Positions 1 through 9,175 of a DNA stretch of 64,000 nucleotides are shown one piece after another (the first letter of the stretch is position 1; each line of letters opens with the position of its first letter). The DNA lies in NCBI RefSeq assembly GCF_009296025.1, contig NZ_CP045178.1, forward strand, positions 8,122,001 through 8,186,000, read 5' to 3'. The notes below the pieces were generated by a model. The model did no database searches. It saw only the letters and a list, made by a program, of their open reading frames with translations, and was not told where the DNA came from. The translations under genes were made by a program, and so were the position numbers. The stretch is from Streptomyces tsukubensis (GTDB lineage Bacteria; Actinomycetota; Actinomycetes; Streptomycetales; Streptomycetaceae).

Positions 1-502
1 TGCCCTCGTCGGCCGCGGCGCCCGCCAGCTTCTCCACGAAGAGCGTGGCGCCCGTACCGCGCCGGCCCGCGGTGAAGGAACTGTCGGTCACCGCCACATC
101 GTCGTCGACCAGGACCTTGGCGACCCGTATGCCCTCGTCCTCGGCCAGTTCGGCGGCCATCTCGAAGTTCAGCACGTCGCCGGTGTAGTTCTTGATGATG
201 AACAACACGCCCGCGCCGCTGTCGACAGCGGCGGCGGCGCGCACCATCTGATCGGGAACGGGCGAGGTGAACACCTCCCCGGGACAGGCCGCGGAGAGCA
301 TCCCGGGTCCGACGAACCCCCCGTGCAGCGGCTCATGCCCCGACCCGCCACCGGAGACCAGCGCCACCTTCCCCGCCACCGGCGCGTCCCGGCGCACGAT
401 CACCCGGTTCTCGACGTCGACGGTCAGCTCGGGGTGCGCCGCGGCCATCCCCCGCAAGGCGTCCGCCACCACAGTCTCGGCCACATTGATCAACATTTTC
501 AT
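1..502 (-). CDS. dhaK: Dihydroxyacetone kinase subunit DhaK, N-terminal part (cut by window edge)
   Basis: About 167 N-terminal residues of the dihydroxyacetone-binding subunit of PEP-dependent (or ATP-type) dihydroxyacetone kinase, a cytosolic enzyme of glycerol/DHA use. The start [12 protein letters not shown], the glycine-rich [16 protein letters not shown] stretch (substrate-pocket Gly/Ser/His) and [17 protein letters not shown] are hallmark DhaK motifs. The ATG at 502 is preceded by GGAGG at 5-nt spacing. The active-site histidine that binds DHA covalently lies later in the protein and is outside the window. DhaL and a phosphotransfer subunit would be expected further left. The fragment is in frame and undamaged as far as visible. 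Confidence 0.93.
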   Translation of the reverse strand, partial: MKMLINVAETVVADALRGMAAAHPELTVDVENRVIVRRDAPVAGKVALVSGGGSGHEPLHGGFVGPGMLSAACPGEVFTSPVPDQMVRAAAAVDSGAGVLFIIKNYTGDVLNFEMAAELAEDEGIRVAKVLVDDDVAVTDSSFTAGRRGTGATLFVEKLAGAAADEG

Positions 503-1199
503 CAGTACCTCCGAGTGACGCTACCAGCTGTTGTTCTGGCCTGCGTATTGCCTGGTCAAGTGGGTTGTGCTCGGTTTTGGACCTTGACGGTCCCTGGCGG
601 TCCTGAACGGGTCCTGGTGGTACCGACGCTGACCCAATGCCGACTTCGGTGATGGGTCGCCAGGTGGCACGATCGGTCGTTGCTGGTCCCACGTCAGTAC
701 CGATGGGTGGTCGGTGTCAAGCACCAGTCGGGATGTGGAAGCAGGTCGGGACCCCTAAGGGGGCCTTGCAATATGGGCGCCCGAGCCGCGGGGGCCGGTG
801 CCGCACCTCGCGGCGTTGCCGAAAAGCCCTGGTAGCTCCGCTACGAGGACTCTCCGGCGCCTTGCGATGCACGGCACCGGCCCCCGCGGCCTGATCGGAC
901 TCCCCTATTGCAAGGACCCCTAAGGCGCCGGACGAGTGCGAGGTCGTGGAGTCGACTCAAGGCGGTCGGTGCGCCCGTACGCCGGGGTGACGGCGGGGGT
1001 GAACAGGTATGTTGCCGAGGCGACGCGGCGTTCGTGTCGCCGGCCGAGGGACGTGTGTCGAGTTCCGGGGGCGTCGACGAGGTGGCCCACGCGGCAGCCG
1101 ATCAGTCGGCAGAGGGAAATTCCTGCGATCGGTTGAGCAGAAACGGAGACTTTGGTGTCTCGGGTGTTCCGTTCGTCCTCAGGCGCAGGTGAGTGCCAC
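503..1199. other. Intergenic region holding a palindromic repeat element
   Basis: About 700 bases without a convincing gene. The first 250 bases upstream of dhaK presumably hold its promoter, but no clear -35/-10 pair was picked out. Bases 756-923 are the long form of the palindromic repeat described separately. The remainder (924-1199) has open frames on both strands, but none with recognisable protein content or a ribosome-binding site. Confidence 0.6.
756..923. repeat. Palindromic intergenic element, long form (copy 1)
   Basis: Terminal inverted repeats TAAGGGGGCCTTGCAATA (756-773) and, reading inward from the other end, TTAGGGGTCCTTGCAATA (906-923), 16 of 18 identical. They extend into subterminal arms containing GCCGCGGGGGCCGGTGCCG. 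The right arm has the 5-base extra block ATCAG next to GGACTCCCC; the left arm lacks it, so the element has polarity. An 80-base centre holds its own small hairpin (GTAGC-TCC-GCTAC). The same ends occur at 9176-9267 and 26690-26752. No coding capacity was seen. Confidence 0.85.
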
Positions 1200-1577
1200 C
1201 TAGAGCATGAGATGGTGCTCCTCGGTGCGGATGGGTGCTTGCATCTCGGCGAGTTCGGAGCGGGCGGCCCGAGTCTCCTCGTGTGCCGGCCCGAACTGCG
1301 GTGACAGCCGGCGGACGCGCTTCTCGGTGGCCCTGATGCGCCCAGTGATGCCCGCGTCTGCCTGGGGCATGTCGTGTCCCGACGCTCGGCGCCGAGTCGC
1401 AGCCATCGCTTCAAGGACCCGTTCCACCTCCCGTATTTCCCGGATCACCACGTGTGCGTCGCGGGGGCGGTCGGTCGAACTCTTGGCCAGCAGTGACGTG
1501 ACCAGGCCGTCGTGGTCACCGCGCCGTACTTCCGCGAGGGCGCGGCGAAGACCGAGACGGGGCGCGGACGTCGTCAT
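1200..1577 (-). CDS. Small Arg/Glu-rich protein of unknown function
   Basis: A possible 125-residue charged, largely helical protein. I do not recognise it. The frame begins with LRRALAEVRRGDH, which resembles the middle of an IclR effector domain, so this could be the out-of-frame tail of the neighbouring broken IclR gene fused to unrelated sequence rather than a true gene. The Shine-Dalgarno match before the ATG at 1577 is weak. Bias to G/C at third positions is compatible with past or present coding. Confidence 0.3.
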   Translation of the reverse strand: MTTSAPRLGLRRALAEVRRGDHDGLVTSLLAKSSTDRPRDAHVVIREIREVERVLEAMAATRRRASGHDMPQADAGITGRIRATEKRVRRLSPQFGPAHEETRAARSELAEMQAPIRTEEHHLML

Positions 1578-1821
1578 GGCCCTGTCCGAGACTGCCCCCT
1601 CCGGGTTCGTGGGCGGCGATGGCGTGGTCCTGGACGGCTGTCGGAGCGAAGGCGAGCGGCACCAGGCCGACGCCGGTGGCCGTGCGGGGAAGGCGTCCTC
1701 CCACGCGGAAGTGCACGGGGCTGAAGTCGAGCGCCGAGAGCCGCTCGACGAGCAGTGCCTCGCCCCGCTCGCGCGCCACGCCAACGCCTCCTGCGCCTCT
1801 GACCGACCCGGACGAGCACAC
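1516..1821 (-). pseudogene. IclR-family regulator remnant
   Basis: This frame encodes EALLVERLSALDF and RVGGRLPRTATGVGL followed by LAFAPTAVQDHAIA, the characteristic beginning of the IclR effector-binding domain (usually LYVERLSG, RVGGRLPLHATAVGK, LAFAP). The N-terminal winged helix-turn-helix is missing: only about 13 unrelated residues precede the domain. The match then stops, and a continuation (LRRALAEVRR) appears in another frame at about 1550. The fragment therefore carries an N-terminal deletion and a frameshift. It sits directly downstream of the sugar-utilisation operon, where a pathway-specific IclR regulator would be natural. Confidence 0.65.
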
Positions 1822-1887
1822 GGCACATCGAGGGGAGGAGCCGTCCGGTTCACTGGCTCCGCACGGCGTGTGGTGGGAGCGGTGGAG

Positions 1888-4146
1888 TCAGCCACGGCTC
1901 CACTTCTGGTTGGCGGCGCCGCTGCACGGCCAGATGATCGCCCGGGTGCCGTTCGCCGTGCCGCGGTCGTACGCGTCCAGGCACTTGCCGGATGCCGCGT
2001 TGACGATTCGACCGTCGGAGAGGACATGCCATCTCTGGCTCGCCGCGTTGTCGCAGTCCTCGATCACGACGGCGCTCCCGTCCGCGCTCGACCCGCCGCT
2101 GACGTCCAGGCATTTACCGGCGAACACGGTGAGCTGACGGGCCGGGGTCCGCGTCCAGAGCTGGCTCGCGCCGCCGTCGCACTCCGCGAGCTCCGCGTCG
2201 TTCCCATTGGTCGGCGTACTACCGGGCACGTCGACGCAGAGGCCGGACGCCTGGCCTTTGAGTACGCCGTCGTCGTCGGGGGAGCCGCAGGTCGTCATCC
2301 CCGCTGTGTAGGGACACAGGACCGACGCGAAGCCGCCGTCGCGTTTCATGGGCACCGACAGGCTGTCCGACCCCGAGACCACTCGGGTCTCCCGGACGAG
2401 TGGTCCTGAGCCGTCCCGTACGGTTTCCAGCAGCCACCGGCCGTCGCCGAGGAAGCCGAGCGGCGAGGTGAAGGTCTTCGCGGCGAGAGCCGATATCCCG
2501 CCGACGTACCATCTCCCGCCCGCCCTGCGGGCCATGTACGCCTCCTGTCCCGGCGCACCGGCGAGCAGGCGGGTCTCATCCCACGTCGTGGGGAGCTGGT
2601 CAAGGACGCGCAGCGCCTCGGGCCGGGACCGGTAGCTCTCCGGGTTGTCGGCGTAGTGCTGCCAGCCGGACTCGAACACCACGGCGGTCGCCAGCTCGTG
2701 GGCGTCGGTGGTGTCCCGGTTGTTCATGCTGAAGACGACGGGGGTGTAGTCCATGCTGGAGATGGCGTTGCGGGTGAAAGGCAGCAGGGTGTTGAGGGCG
2801 GCCCGGTTCTGCTGCTGTTCCGCGCCGAAGACCGCCTCGCCCGTCATGACATGCGGCCAGGTGCGCTGCATGCCGCGCGGGGTACCTGAACCGTGGAAGT
2901 TGACCAGCAGCTTCTGCTGAGCGGTCTGGGCCAGCACGGTGTCGTACCACCTGAGGGTGGGCTGGGTGTACTCGTAGCTGAAGTCGATCTTCACCCCCGC
3001 CGCGCCCCAGCTTCTGATGAGGGGCAGCCACTTCTCGCGCTGCTCTGCCGTCCGCAGCGCGGAGGAGTTGAACCACAGGATCACCCGCACGCCTCGCGCG
3101 CGGGCGTAGTCGACGAGCCCAGGCACCCAACCGGAGTCCCAGCCCTCGTCGACCAGTACGTAGTCCCAGCCGTGGTGCTGGGCGAAGTCGATGTAGTCCC
3201 GCTGACGCGCGGGATCCGACGGGCTTGAGTGCTCGGTCAGCCAGGACCAGGCGGACGCGCCCGGCTTGATCCAGGACGTGTCACTCACCTTGGACGGCGG
3301 GGCGAGGTCGTCGACGATCGTCGAGTCGGTGACAGCCGCGAGGTCACCGACGGCGGCGGTGCGCCACGGCGTGGACAGCGGCAGGGTCGCGGCGACGGGT
3401 GCGTCGGTGATCGAGGTGCTGTAGATCCCGGATCCCGCCTGGTGCGCCAGACGGCTACCGGCGTAGCGGCCGTCCAGGTCGGTCTCGGCCACCAGCGCGT
3501 ACACCGAACCGACCTGGAAGAGGGCGGGCACGGCGAAGTCGCCCGCCGCCGCTCCGCCCGCGGTCGAAGGGGACCACTTCCCCTGGTCCTCGCGGTCGGC
3601 CGGGGCCAGCCAGGCGTTGGCCGAAGCCGGGACCGCCCAGGACGACGCCTCCCGCTGTACCGTCACACTCCCCGAGCCGGGCAGTACGTACCGGTACGCG
3701 GCGCCGGTGCCGGACACCCGCACCACGACGTCCAGTCGCGCCCCGCCCGTGCCTGTGAAGGACAGGGCCGTCTCGGTGTACGGGGTCTGCCGGGAGAGCT
3801 TCTTCCCGGTCGTCATCGTGTAGGACTCGGTGACCGTCCTGTCCTTGCGCCCCGCGAAGGCCAGGCCCTTCGTCAGGTCGGCGTCACTGGTCGCGATCCC
3901 GATGGGGGACGGGCTCAGCACGGCTGTTCCCTGCCGGGACACCCCGAATCGCAGCGCACCGGCTTCGCTGTCGAGGGTGACCTGCGCGGAGACGGGCGCC
4001 CCCGCGGACGGCCCCGTGACCGTCCATGTGGTGAGCGCGGCCGTGGCGGCACGGGCGGGAGGGGCCGGGAGGACGGCGGCGGCCATCGCGGCCACCAGCG
4101 CGCACACGGCCAGGAGGAATGGTCTTCCGAACTGCCTCTCATGCAT
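1888..4146 (-). CDS. Secreted GH97 alpha-glycosidase with C-terminal ricin-type CBM13
   Basis: A 752-residue exported glycoside hydrolase. A signal peptide (about 1-33, ending in PPARA) precedes the GH97 N-terminal beta domain (about 40-290), the TIM barrel (about 300-580, including WDYVLVDEGW and LWFNSSA) and the C-terminal beta domain. A ricin-type trefoil of three QxW repeats (QLW, QRW, QKW; about 640-752) follows. In retaining GH97 alpha-galactosidases the nucleophile is Asp in the KxDF strand and the acid/base is a later Glu. GVKIDFSYEY and MTGEAVFGAEQ fit that type better than the inverting SusB type. The start at 4146 is chosen for AAAGGA upstream. It is the last gene of the binding-protein/permease operon, so transport of the released galactoside or related oligosaccharide is the likely coupled step. 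Confidence 0.85.
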   Translation of the reverse strand: MHERQFGRPFLLAVCALVAAMAAAVLPAPPARAATAALTTWTVTGPSAGAPVSAQVTLDSEAGALRFGVSRQGTAVLSPSPIGIATSDADLTKGLAFAGRKDRTVTESYTMTTGKKLSRQTPYTETALSFTGTGGARLDVVVRVSGTGAAYRYVLPGSGSVTVQREASSWAVPASANAWLAPADREDQGKWSPSTAGGAAAGDFAVPALFQVGSVYALVAETDLDGRYAGSRLAHQAGSGIYSTSITDAPVAATLPLSTPWRTAAVGDLAAVTDSTIVDDLAPPSKVSDTSWIKPGASAWSWLTEHSSPSDPARQRDYIDFAQHHGWDYVLVDEGWDSGWVPGLVDYARARGVRVILWFNSSALRTAEQREKWLPLIRSWGAAGVKIDFSYEYTQPTLRWYDTVLAQTAQQKLLVNFHGSGTPRGMQRTWPHVMTGEAVFGAEQQQNRAALNTLLPFTRNAISSMDYTPVVFSMNNRDTTDAHELATAVVFESGWQHYADNPESYRSRPEALRVLDQLPTTWDETRLLAGAPGQEAYMARRAGGRWYVGGISALAAKTFTSPLGFLGDGRWLLETVRDGSGPLVRETRVVSGSDSLSVPMKRDGGFASVLCPYTAGMTTCGSPDDDGVLKGQASGLCVDVPGSTPTNGNDAELAECDGGASQLWTRTPARQLTVFAGKCLDVSGGSSADGSAVVIEDCDNAASQRWHVLSDGRIVNAASGKCLDAYDRGTANGTRAIIWPCSGAANQKWSRG

Positions 4147-4315
4147 GGTGTGTTCCTTTGGTGGGGGAGAGAACGACACGGCATGTGTCGGTGCGTGGCC
4201 GATCGTCGACGGAGAACCCACTCGCACTCAGCGGCCCCGACGCGCGGGCGGCGACGGCGCGCGCGGTCCCCGGCGCCATCAGGCCGGGGCCTCCGCCGTG
4301 CCCGCCCGTCCCGGC

Positions 4316-5224
4316 TCACCCCTTGCTCGCTCCGAGGGAGAGCCCCGAGATGAACTGTTTCTGCAGCAGGATGTAGACGATCAGCGTCGGGACCGCAGCG
4401 ATCATGGCACCTGCCGCGATGAGGTTCTGGTTGCTCACGAACTGTCCCTGAAGGTTGGCCAGCGCGGAGGTGACCGGGCGCTTGTCGCCGGACGACATCA
4501 GTGTGATGGCCCAGAAGAAGTCGTTGTAGATCCAGGTGGTCAGCAGAGTGGCGAGCGCGGCCAGGGCCGGACGGCACAGGGGAACGGTGAGACGCCAGAA
4601 GCGGGTCCACAGGCTCGCCCCGTCCACCAGGGCGGCCTCGTACATCTCGGCGGGGAGGGACTTCATGTAGTTGCTCAGCACGAAGACGCAGAACCCCAAC
4701 TGGAAGGCCACATTGATGACGACGAGGCCGAAGGCGGAGTTGTACATCAGGCCGCTCTCCGCGAGGAAGGAGGGCAGCGGAATCTTCAGGTACATCCGGA
4801 ACAGCGGCGTGATGATCACCTGCTGCGGCAGCAGGTTTCCCGCCGTGAACAGGATGAGCAGGGCCACGTTGACCTTGACGTTCACGCGGGTGAGGACGAA
4901 GGCGGCGCCTGAGGCCAGCAGCAGCACGATGACGACCGCCGGTGCCGTGATCAAGATCGAGTTCCAGAAGAACCGGCCCATGTCCGCCCGGGACCACGCT
5001 TCGCTGAAATTGCTCAGGGTCAGACCGTGCGGCAGGGAGACGTATCCGTACCTGCGTGTGTCCGAGTACGGGCGGACCGCGATGTAGAGCGCGAACAGTA
5101 TCGGGAGCAGCCACAGCACGGATGCGCTGACCAGGAAGACCTGAGCGAGGAGCCGGCCCCGCGGGCGCGTGTTCCGCCCCTCGCCGGCGGGTGCCCCGAC
5201 GGCCGGCAGTGCTTTCGACGTCAC
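4316..5224 (-). CDS. Carbohydrate ABC transporter permease (MalG/LacG type)
   Basis: A 302-residue inner-membrane permease with six predicted membrane segments. The cytoplasmic EAA loop EAALVDGASLWTRFWRLTVP docks with the ATPase. It pairs with the upstream MalF-type permease, whose stop overlaps this start by four bases (ATGA), so the two are translationally coupled. No ATPase gene is present in the operon. In Streptomyces such sugar importers usually share the multitasking ATPase MsiK encoded elsewhere. Confidence 0.9.
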   Translation of the reverse strand: MTSKALPAVGAPAGEGRNTRPRGRLLAQVFLVSASVLWLLPILFALYIAVRPYSDTRRYGYVSLPHGLTLSNFSEAWSRADMGRFFWNSILITAPAVVIVLLLASGAAFVLTRVNVKVNVALLILFTAGNLLPQQVIITPLFRMYLKIPLPSFLAESGLMYNSAFGLVVINVAFQLGFCVFVLSNYMKSLPAEMYEAALVDGASLWTRFWRLTVPLCRPALAALATLLTTWIYNDFFWAITLMSSGDKRPVTSALANLQGQFVSNQNLIAAGAMIAAVPTLIVYILLQKQFISGLSLGASKG

Positions 5225-6225
5225 TGTGTCTCCTCCCTGCGGAAGGTCTGGCGGAGGAAGAGACAGATCGGTACCAGTGAGATCAGCAGAAGGACCACGC
5301 CGAGTGCGGACCCGAAGCCGACCCGCTGGGTCTCACCGACGATGTTGGAGGTGACCAGGACCGACAGCAGTTCCAGTCCGTTGATGCCCTTGTTGGTGAT
5401 GTAGACGAGGTCGAAGGCCCGGAGGGACTCGATGACGGTGATGACCATGACGACGATGTTGATCGGCTTCATGGCGGGGAAGACGACCTGCCAGAACGTC
5501 TGCCAGGGGTTGGCACCGTCCACCCGGGCGGCCTCCCGGAGGGTGGGGTCGACGGCCTTCAGGCCCGCCAGGTACAGGACCATCACATAGCCCGCCTGAC
5601 GCCAGGTGGCCTCCAGGAGGACGGCCCACAGGTTCAGGTCGGGGTCGCCGAGCCAGTCGATGGCGTTGCTGTCCCCGGCGCGCCCGATGACGGTGTTGAT
5701 CACCCCGTAGTTCTGCGAGTACACGAACTCCCAGATGATGCCGATCAGCGCGAGGGAGAGCATGACCGGCAGGAACAGGATGCTCTGGTACATACGGCTG
5801 CCACTGATGCCCCGGTCGATCACCACCGCGAACAGCATCCCGAGTGGGGTGGCGATCACGACGAAGACCGCCAGCCAGATGAGGTTGTGCTGGACCGCGG
5901 GCCAGAACTCCGGATAGTTGGTGGCAGCCTGGTGGTAGTTCTGGACGCCGTTCACACAACCGTTGTTGAGGACCGGCGGCAGAGCGGGGTCGCACGGCTC
6001 GGTGTGCAGCCCGCCGACGCCGTTCCACCGGGTGAAGGACAACAGCACGGTGCTGAGGGCAGGGAACCACACGAAGGCCAGACTGAGTACGAGGGGGACG
6101 GCGAGCAGCAGGGCGGCGACCACCCGGTCGCGGGTGCTCAGGTGTCGAGGGCGGCGCCGTCTCCGGGGGGAGGTGGGGATGCCGGGCGGTACGGACGACC
6201 CGCGTGTGCGGGTGAGCGTGCTCAT
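5221..6225 (-). CDS. Carbohydrate ABC transporter permease (MalF/LacF type)
   Basis: A 334-residue membrane protein with an N-terminal basic, Pro-rich tail of about 35 residues, then six to seven hydrophobic segments. The EAA loop EAARVDGANPWQTFWQVVFP has the canonical EAA-x3-G core. A long periplasmic-side insertion between segments 1 and 2 (with GVGGLHTEPCDPA and a Cys pair) is typical of MalF-like partners. It overlaps the binding-protein gene and the next permease gene by four bases each, so the operon is tightly coupled. Substrate: an oligosaccharide matched to the downstream GH97 enzyme (inference). Confidence 0.9.
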   Translation of the reverse strand: MSTLTRTRGSSVPPGIPTSPRRRRRPRHLSTRDRVVAALLLAVPLVLSLAFVWFPALSTVLLSFTRWNGVGGLHTEPCDPALPPVLNNGCVNGVQNYHQAATNYPEFWPAVQHNLIWLAVFVVIATPLGMLFAVVIDRGISGSRMYQSILFLPVMLSLALIGIIWEFVYSQNYGVINTVIGRAGDSNAIDWLGDPDLNLWAVLLEATWRQAGYVMVLYLAGLKAVDPTLREAARVDGANPWQTFWQVVFPAMKPINIVVMVITVIESLRAFDLVYITNKGINGLELLSVLVTSNIVGETQRVGFGSALGVVLLLISLVPICLFLRQTFRREETQ

Positions 6226-7571
6226 CCGGTGTAGATCGCCTTGGCCTGGGACTCGGCGCTCTTCTGGAGCGACGCGATGGTGCGGGCACGGGGATCACCG
6301 ATGAACTTCTGGATGAGGGAGATCATCGCGGTGGCCATGGCGGGGTCGGCGTCCCGGTCCATGAACTGGCCGACCGCCTCGCACTTGGCGATCTCGGCGA
6401 CCGACTTCTTCTGGATGGCGTTGTACGACGGAACCTTCAGGCCCTTGGCCAGTCCGACGTCCCACTGATCGGACTTGAGGTACTCGGCCTCGGCCTCGCC
6501 CGTCCCGATGTACTCCAGGACGGCCTTCGCCGCGGTGGGGTTCTTCGCCTTCTTGCTCAGCATGAAGCCGTCGGTGGGCGCGTCCATGTACCGCTGACCC
6601 CACTTCGGGTCGACCGCGGGAAAGGGGAAGAAGTCCAGGTCGTCCAGGTCCACCTTGTCGCTGACGAATTGAGCGGCCACCTGGTTGGTGCCCTGGAACA
6701 TCATTCCCGCCTTCTTCGACTCCAGCGTCTTGGCCGCGTCCTGCCAAGTCCGGCCGTTGGCACCGCTCTGTGTGTACGGCATCATCTCGGCCCAGTGCTG
6801 GAAGACCGTGTGCACGCCCCGGTCCGTCCACGGGATCTCGTGTTTCATCAACTTGGCGTGATAGTCGTGGCCGTTGAGCCGCATGTTGAGGATGTCGAAC
6901 GTGCCGAGCGCGGGCCAGCCGTCCTTGTCGCCGAAGGCGATGGGGACGAGTCCGTCGGCCTTCATCCTCCTGCACAGCGCCAAGTACGCGTCCCACGTGG
7001 TCGGCACGGTGTAGCCGTTCTTCTTGAACAAACTCTTCCTGTAAAAGACGACCCATGGGTAGTTGTAGAGGGGCACCAGGTACTGGTGGCCGTCGAGGCC
7101 GGTGGAGAGCTCCTTGGCGACGGGGCCGAAGTTGCCGCCGATCTTCTCCCACACGTCATCGATCGGTTCGGCCAGTCTCTGGGCTGCGAAGTACTGCATG
7201 CGGTACCCGGCGAACCAGGTGAAGAGGTCGTCCGGGGTGCCCTGGAGATAGCTGGTGATGTTCTGCTGGAAGGAGTTGTGGTCAACAGTGTTGATCTTGA
7301 CCTTCGCCTTGGTCGACGCCGAGGCGGAAGCGGCGAGCGCGGCGAACGCCTCTTTGGTCGCGGGGTCGGAGTAGTTCGATCCGAAGGCGACCGTGCTGCC
7401 CGCCACCGGGCCCGACGACTTCTTCGGACTGTCCGCCTCCGATCCGTCTCCACACGCCGAGAGCAGAGCTCCCGCGGCCATGGTCAAACCCGCGGCGCCC
7501 ACACTCCTGAGCAGACCTCTGCGGGTGTAGGTGGAACTGACGACGCCGTTGTTCGGGCCGACAGCCGACAT
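6222..7571 (-). CDS. Sugar ABC transporter substrate-binding lipoprotein
   Basis: A 449-residue extracellular solute-binding protein (family 1). The N-terminus has a twin-arginine-like RRGLLRSVG, a hydrophobic stretch and a lipobox LSAC at about residues 38-41, so it is probably a lipid-anchored, possibly Tat-exported protein. The body shows the family pattern of short hydrophobic blocks and aromatic-rich sugar-contact regions (LFTWFAGYRMQYF, PLYNYPWVVFYRKSLF). The start at 7571 is set by GGGAGG four to five bases upstream; the much longer open frame upstream lacks coding character. It is the first gene of the operon and is preceded by two palindromes that could be operators. Confidence 0.9.
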   Translation of the reverse strand: MSAVGPNNGVVSSTYTRRGLLRSVGAAGLTMAAGALLSACGDGSEADSPKKSSGPVAGSTVAFGSNYSDPATKEAFAALAASASASTKAKVKINTVDHNSFQQNITSYLQGTPDDLFTWFAGYRMQYFAAQRLAEPIDDVWEKIGGNFGPVAKELSTGLDGHQYLVPLYNYPWVVFYRKSLFKKNGYTVPTTWDAYLALCRRMKADGLVPIAFGDKDGWPALGTFDILNMRLNGHDYHAKLMKHEIPWTDRGVHTVFQHWAEMMPYTQSGANGRTWQDAAKTLESKKAGMMFQGTNQVAAQFVSDKVDLDDLDFFPFPAVDPKWGQRYMDAPTDGFMLSKKAKNPTAAKAVLEYIGTGEAEAEYLKSDQWDVGLAKGLKVPSYNAIQKKSVAEIAKCEAVGQFMDRDADPAMATAMISLIQKFIGDPRARTIASLQKSAESQAKAIYTG

Positions 7572-7646
7572 AGTGCCTCCCTCGCGTGAAGGTTCAGAGC
7601 CGGGGACAGCTGATCGGGAGAGCAGGGCAGGACATGTCCGCTCCGG

Positions 7647-7659
7647 CTGTTTCAAACAG
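7647..7659. promoter_or_regulatory. Palindrome upstream of sugar operon (candidate operator)
   Basis: CTGTTT-C-AAACAG is a perfect 13-base palindrome 76 bases upstream of the binding-protein start. It lies in a locally AT-richer stretch between the divergent PucR gene and the operon. A regulator binding here would sit close to the operon promoter. The regulator is unknown. Confidence 0.45.
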
Positions 7660-7690
7660 AAGCCACCAATTAGCAACGCAACCGATCGCA

Positions 7691-7706
7691 GGCGTAGTTC
7701 TACGCC
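7691..7706. promoter_or_regulatory. 16-base palindrome between divergent genes (candidate operator)
   Basis: GGCGTAG-TT-CTACGCC has perfect 7-base half-sites and lies between the sugar operon (start 7571, minus) and the PucR-type regulator (start 7903, plus). Half-site length and spacing suit a dimeric regulator. The divergent PucR protein and the lost IclR protein are both candidate binders. Confidence 0.5.
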
Positions 7707-7902
7707 CGGCTGGCAATCGCGTCTACGTTCCCGGCCACAAACAACTTTGGACCGGAGCACGACCGCCCGGTCGCTGTGACACCGCCCGCCACAGCGACCG
7801 GACGGCCGACGGTGCGGCCGGCGAGAAAATGAGGCGGCGGGATCGAAGGTGGCCGGTGCCTGCCCGGTCCTCCGGGACGAGGTCTGTCGGTAGGCTGCCG
7901 CA

Positions 7903-9105
7903 ATGCAGTACGAGATGCCCACAGCCTGGCCCGTACGCCGAAGCATGCCGGACCTCAATGACCTCGACGCCTCGGCCCGCGCCGCTGTGGCCGCGGCTGT
8001 CGACCGGTTACGCGTCCTCCGCGATGTTTTCGCGGACCGCGTCCTCACCCTGATCTGCCGACACGTTCCTGGCTACGCGGTCCTCCCGGACGAGGAAATC
8101 CGTTCCTCCGCACGGAAGTTCATGGACATCCTCGTCGCGGAGCTCTCCTCACTGCGTGTCCCCGACGAGGCTCTGCGTGAGATGCTCGTCGACCTCGCGG
8201 TCGAGCGCGCCGCCCAGGGCCTCCCGCTCGACGTGCTCACCGTCGGCCATCGGCTCGGCTCCCGGGTGATGCTCTCCCTGTTGGACGAGGTCGCGGCCGA
8301 GGTGGGGCTGCCCCCCGACTTCCTGCTCGCCGTGCACGACAGTACGTGGGAGTTCTCCAACGAGGCGGCCGCGGTGTTCGCCCGGGTGCAGCACGACCTG
8401 GCCCTGGAACGCGCACGGTTCGACTCCGAACGCCGCTCGGCCTTCGCCGCCGGTGTGCTGGGCGGAACCTTTCCTGTCGAGCGGATCAATCGCGACGCGC
8501 GCCTTTTCGGGCTGGTGCCACAGGGGCGTCACGTGGCCCTCGCCGCACAGGTCACGTCGACCGCCGACGGCGAAGCGCTCCGCCGCTCCGTCGCCTCGGC
8601 GCTATGTGTGCCGACGGACCGGTTGCTGCTCGCCCAGGTCGGGACGGTGCTCGGCATCATCGCCCCGAAGGCGCCCGAGTCCGTTGTGGGTCACTTGGTG
8701 GCGGCGGGCCCGCCGCTCCCGCTTGAGCGGCTCGACACCGGTTTCGGGGAAGCGGTACTGGCATTGGAGACGGCTCGGCGGTTCGCCATGTCGGGCATCG
8801 TGTGCCTGTCCGGTCTCGGGCCGCGGCCCCTCGTGCTCTCGGACTCGCCCACGGCTGACGGCCTCTCCGCACGTCATCTGAGACGGCTCGACGTCGCAGG
8901 GCGTTCAAGCGGTGAGATCGAACAGACCGCACGGGTCTATCTCGAATGCGACCAGGACGTGCGAGAGGTCGCCAAGCGGCTCGCCGTACACCCCAACACC
9001 GTGCGCTACCGGGTGAGTCGCTTCCAGGAACTCACCGGACTGAACTTGCGTCACACCGAGGATGTGGTGACCTCGTGGTGGTTGCTGAACCGGCGACGCG
9101 TCTGA
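7903..9105 (+). CDS. PucR/CdaR-type transcriptional regulator
   Basis: A 400-residue regulator. A helical N-terminal sensor half (about 20-180) and a GGDEF-like central region are followed by a C-terminal PucR-type helix-turn-helix (about 340-400: VYLECDQDVREVAKRLAVHP, NTVRYRVSRFQELTG). This family usually activates or represses a neighbouring catabolic operon. The gene is transcribed away from the sugar ABC operon and shares the 330-base intergenic region with two palindromes. Codon 36 is a TTA (8008-8010), so translation may depend on the bldA leucyl-tRNA. No strong Shine-Dalgarno sequence precedes the ATG; the second ATG, 45 bases on, is an alternative. Confidence 0.85.
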   Translation: MQYEMPTAWPVRRSMPDLNDLDASARAAVAAAVDRLRVLRDVFADRVLTLICRHVPGYAVLPDEEIRSSARKFMDILVAELSSLRVPDEALREMLVDLAVERAAQGLPLDVLTVGHRLGSRVMLSLLDEVAAEVGLPPDFLLAVHDSTWEFSNEAAAVFARVQHDLALERARFDSERRSAFAAGVLGGTFPVERINRDARLFGLVPQGRHVALAAQVTSTADGEALRRSVASALCVPTDRLLLAQVGTVLGIIAPKAPESVVGHLVAAGPPLPLERLDTGFGEAVLALETARRFAMSGIVCLSGLGPRPLVLSDSPTADGLSARHLRRLDVAGRSSGEIEQTARVYLECDQDVREVAKRLAVHPNTVRYRVSRFQELTGLNLRHTEDVVTSWWLLNRRRV

Positions 9106-9175
9106 AGTACGGCCCCCACCGCCGCTGCCTGCGCGCGGATCGGGTCGCACCGGCACGGCCGCCCTGTGCGGCGCT

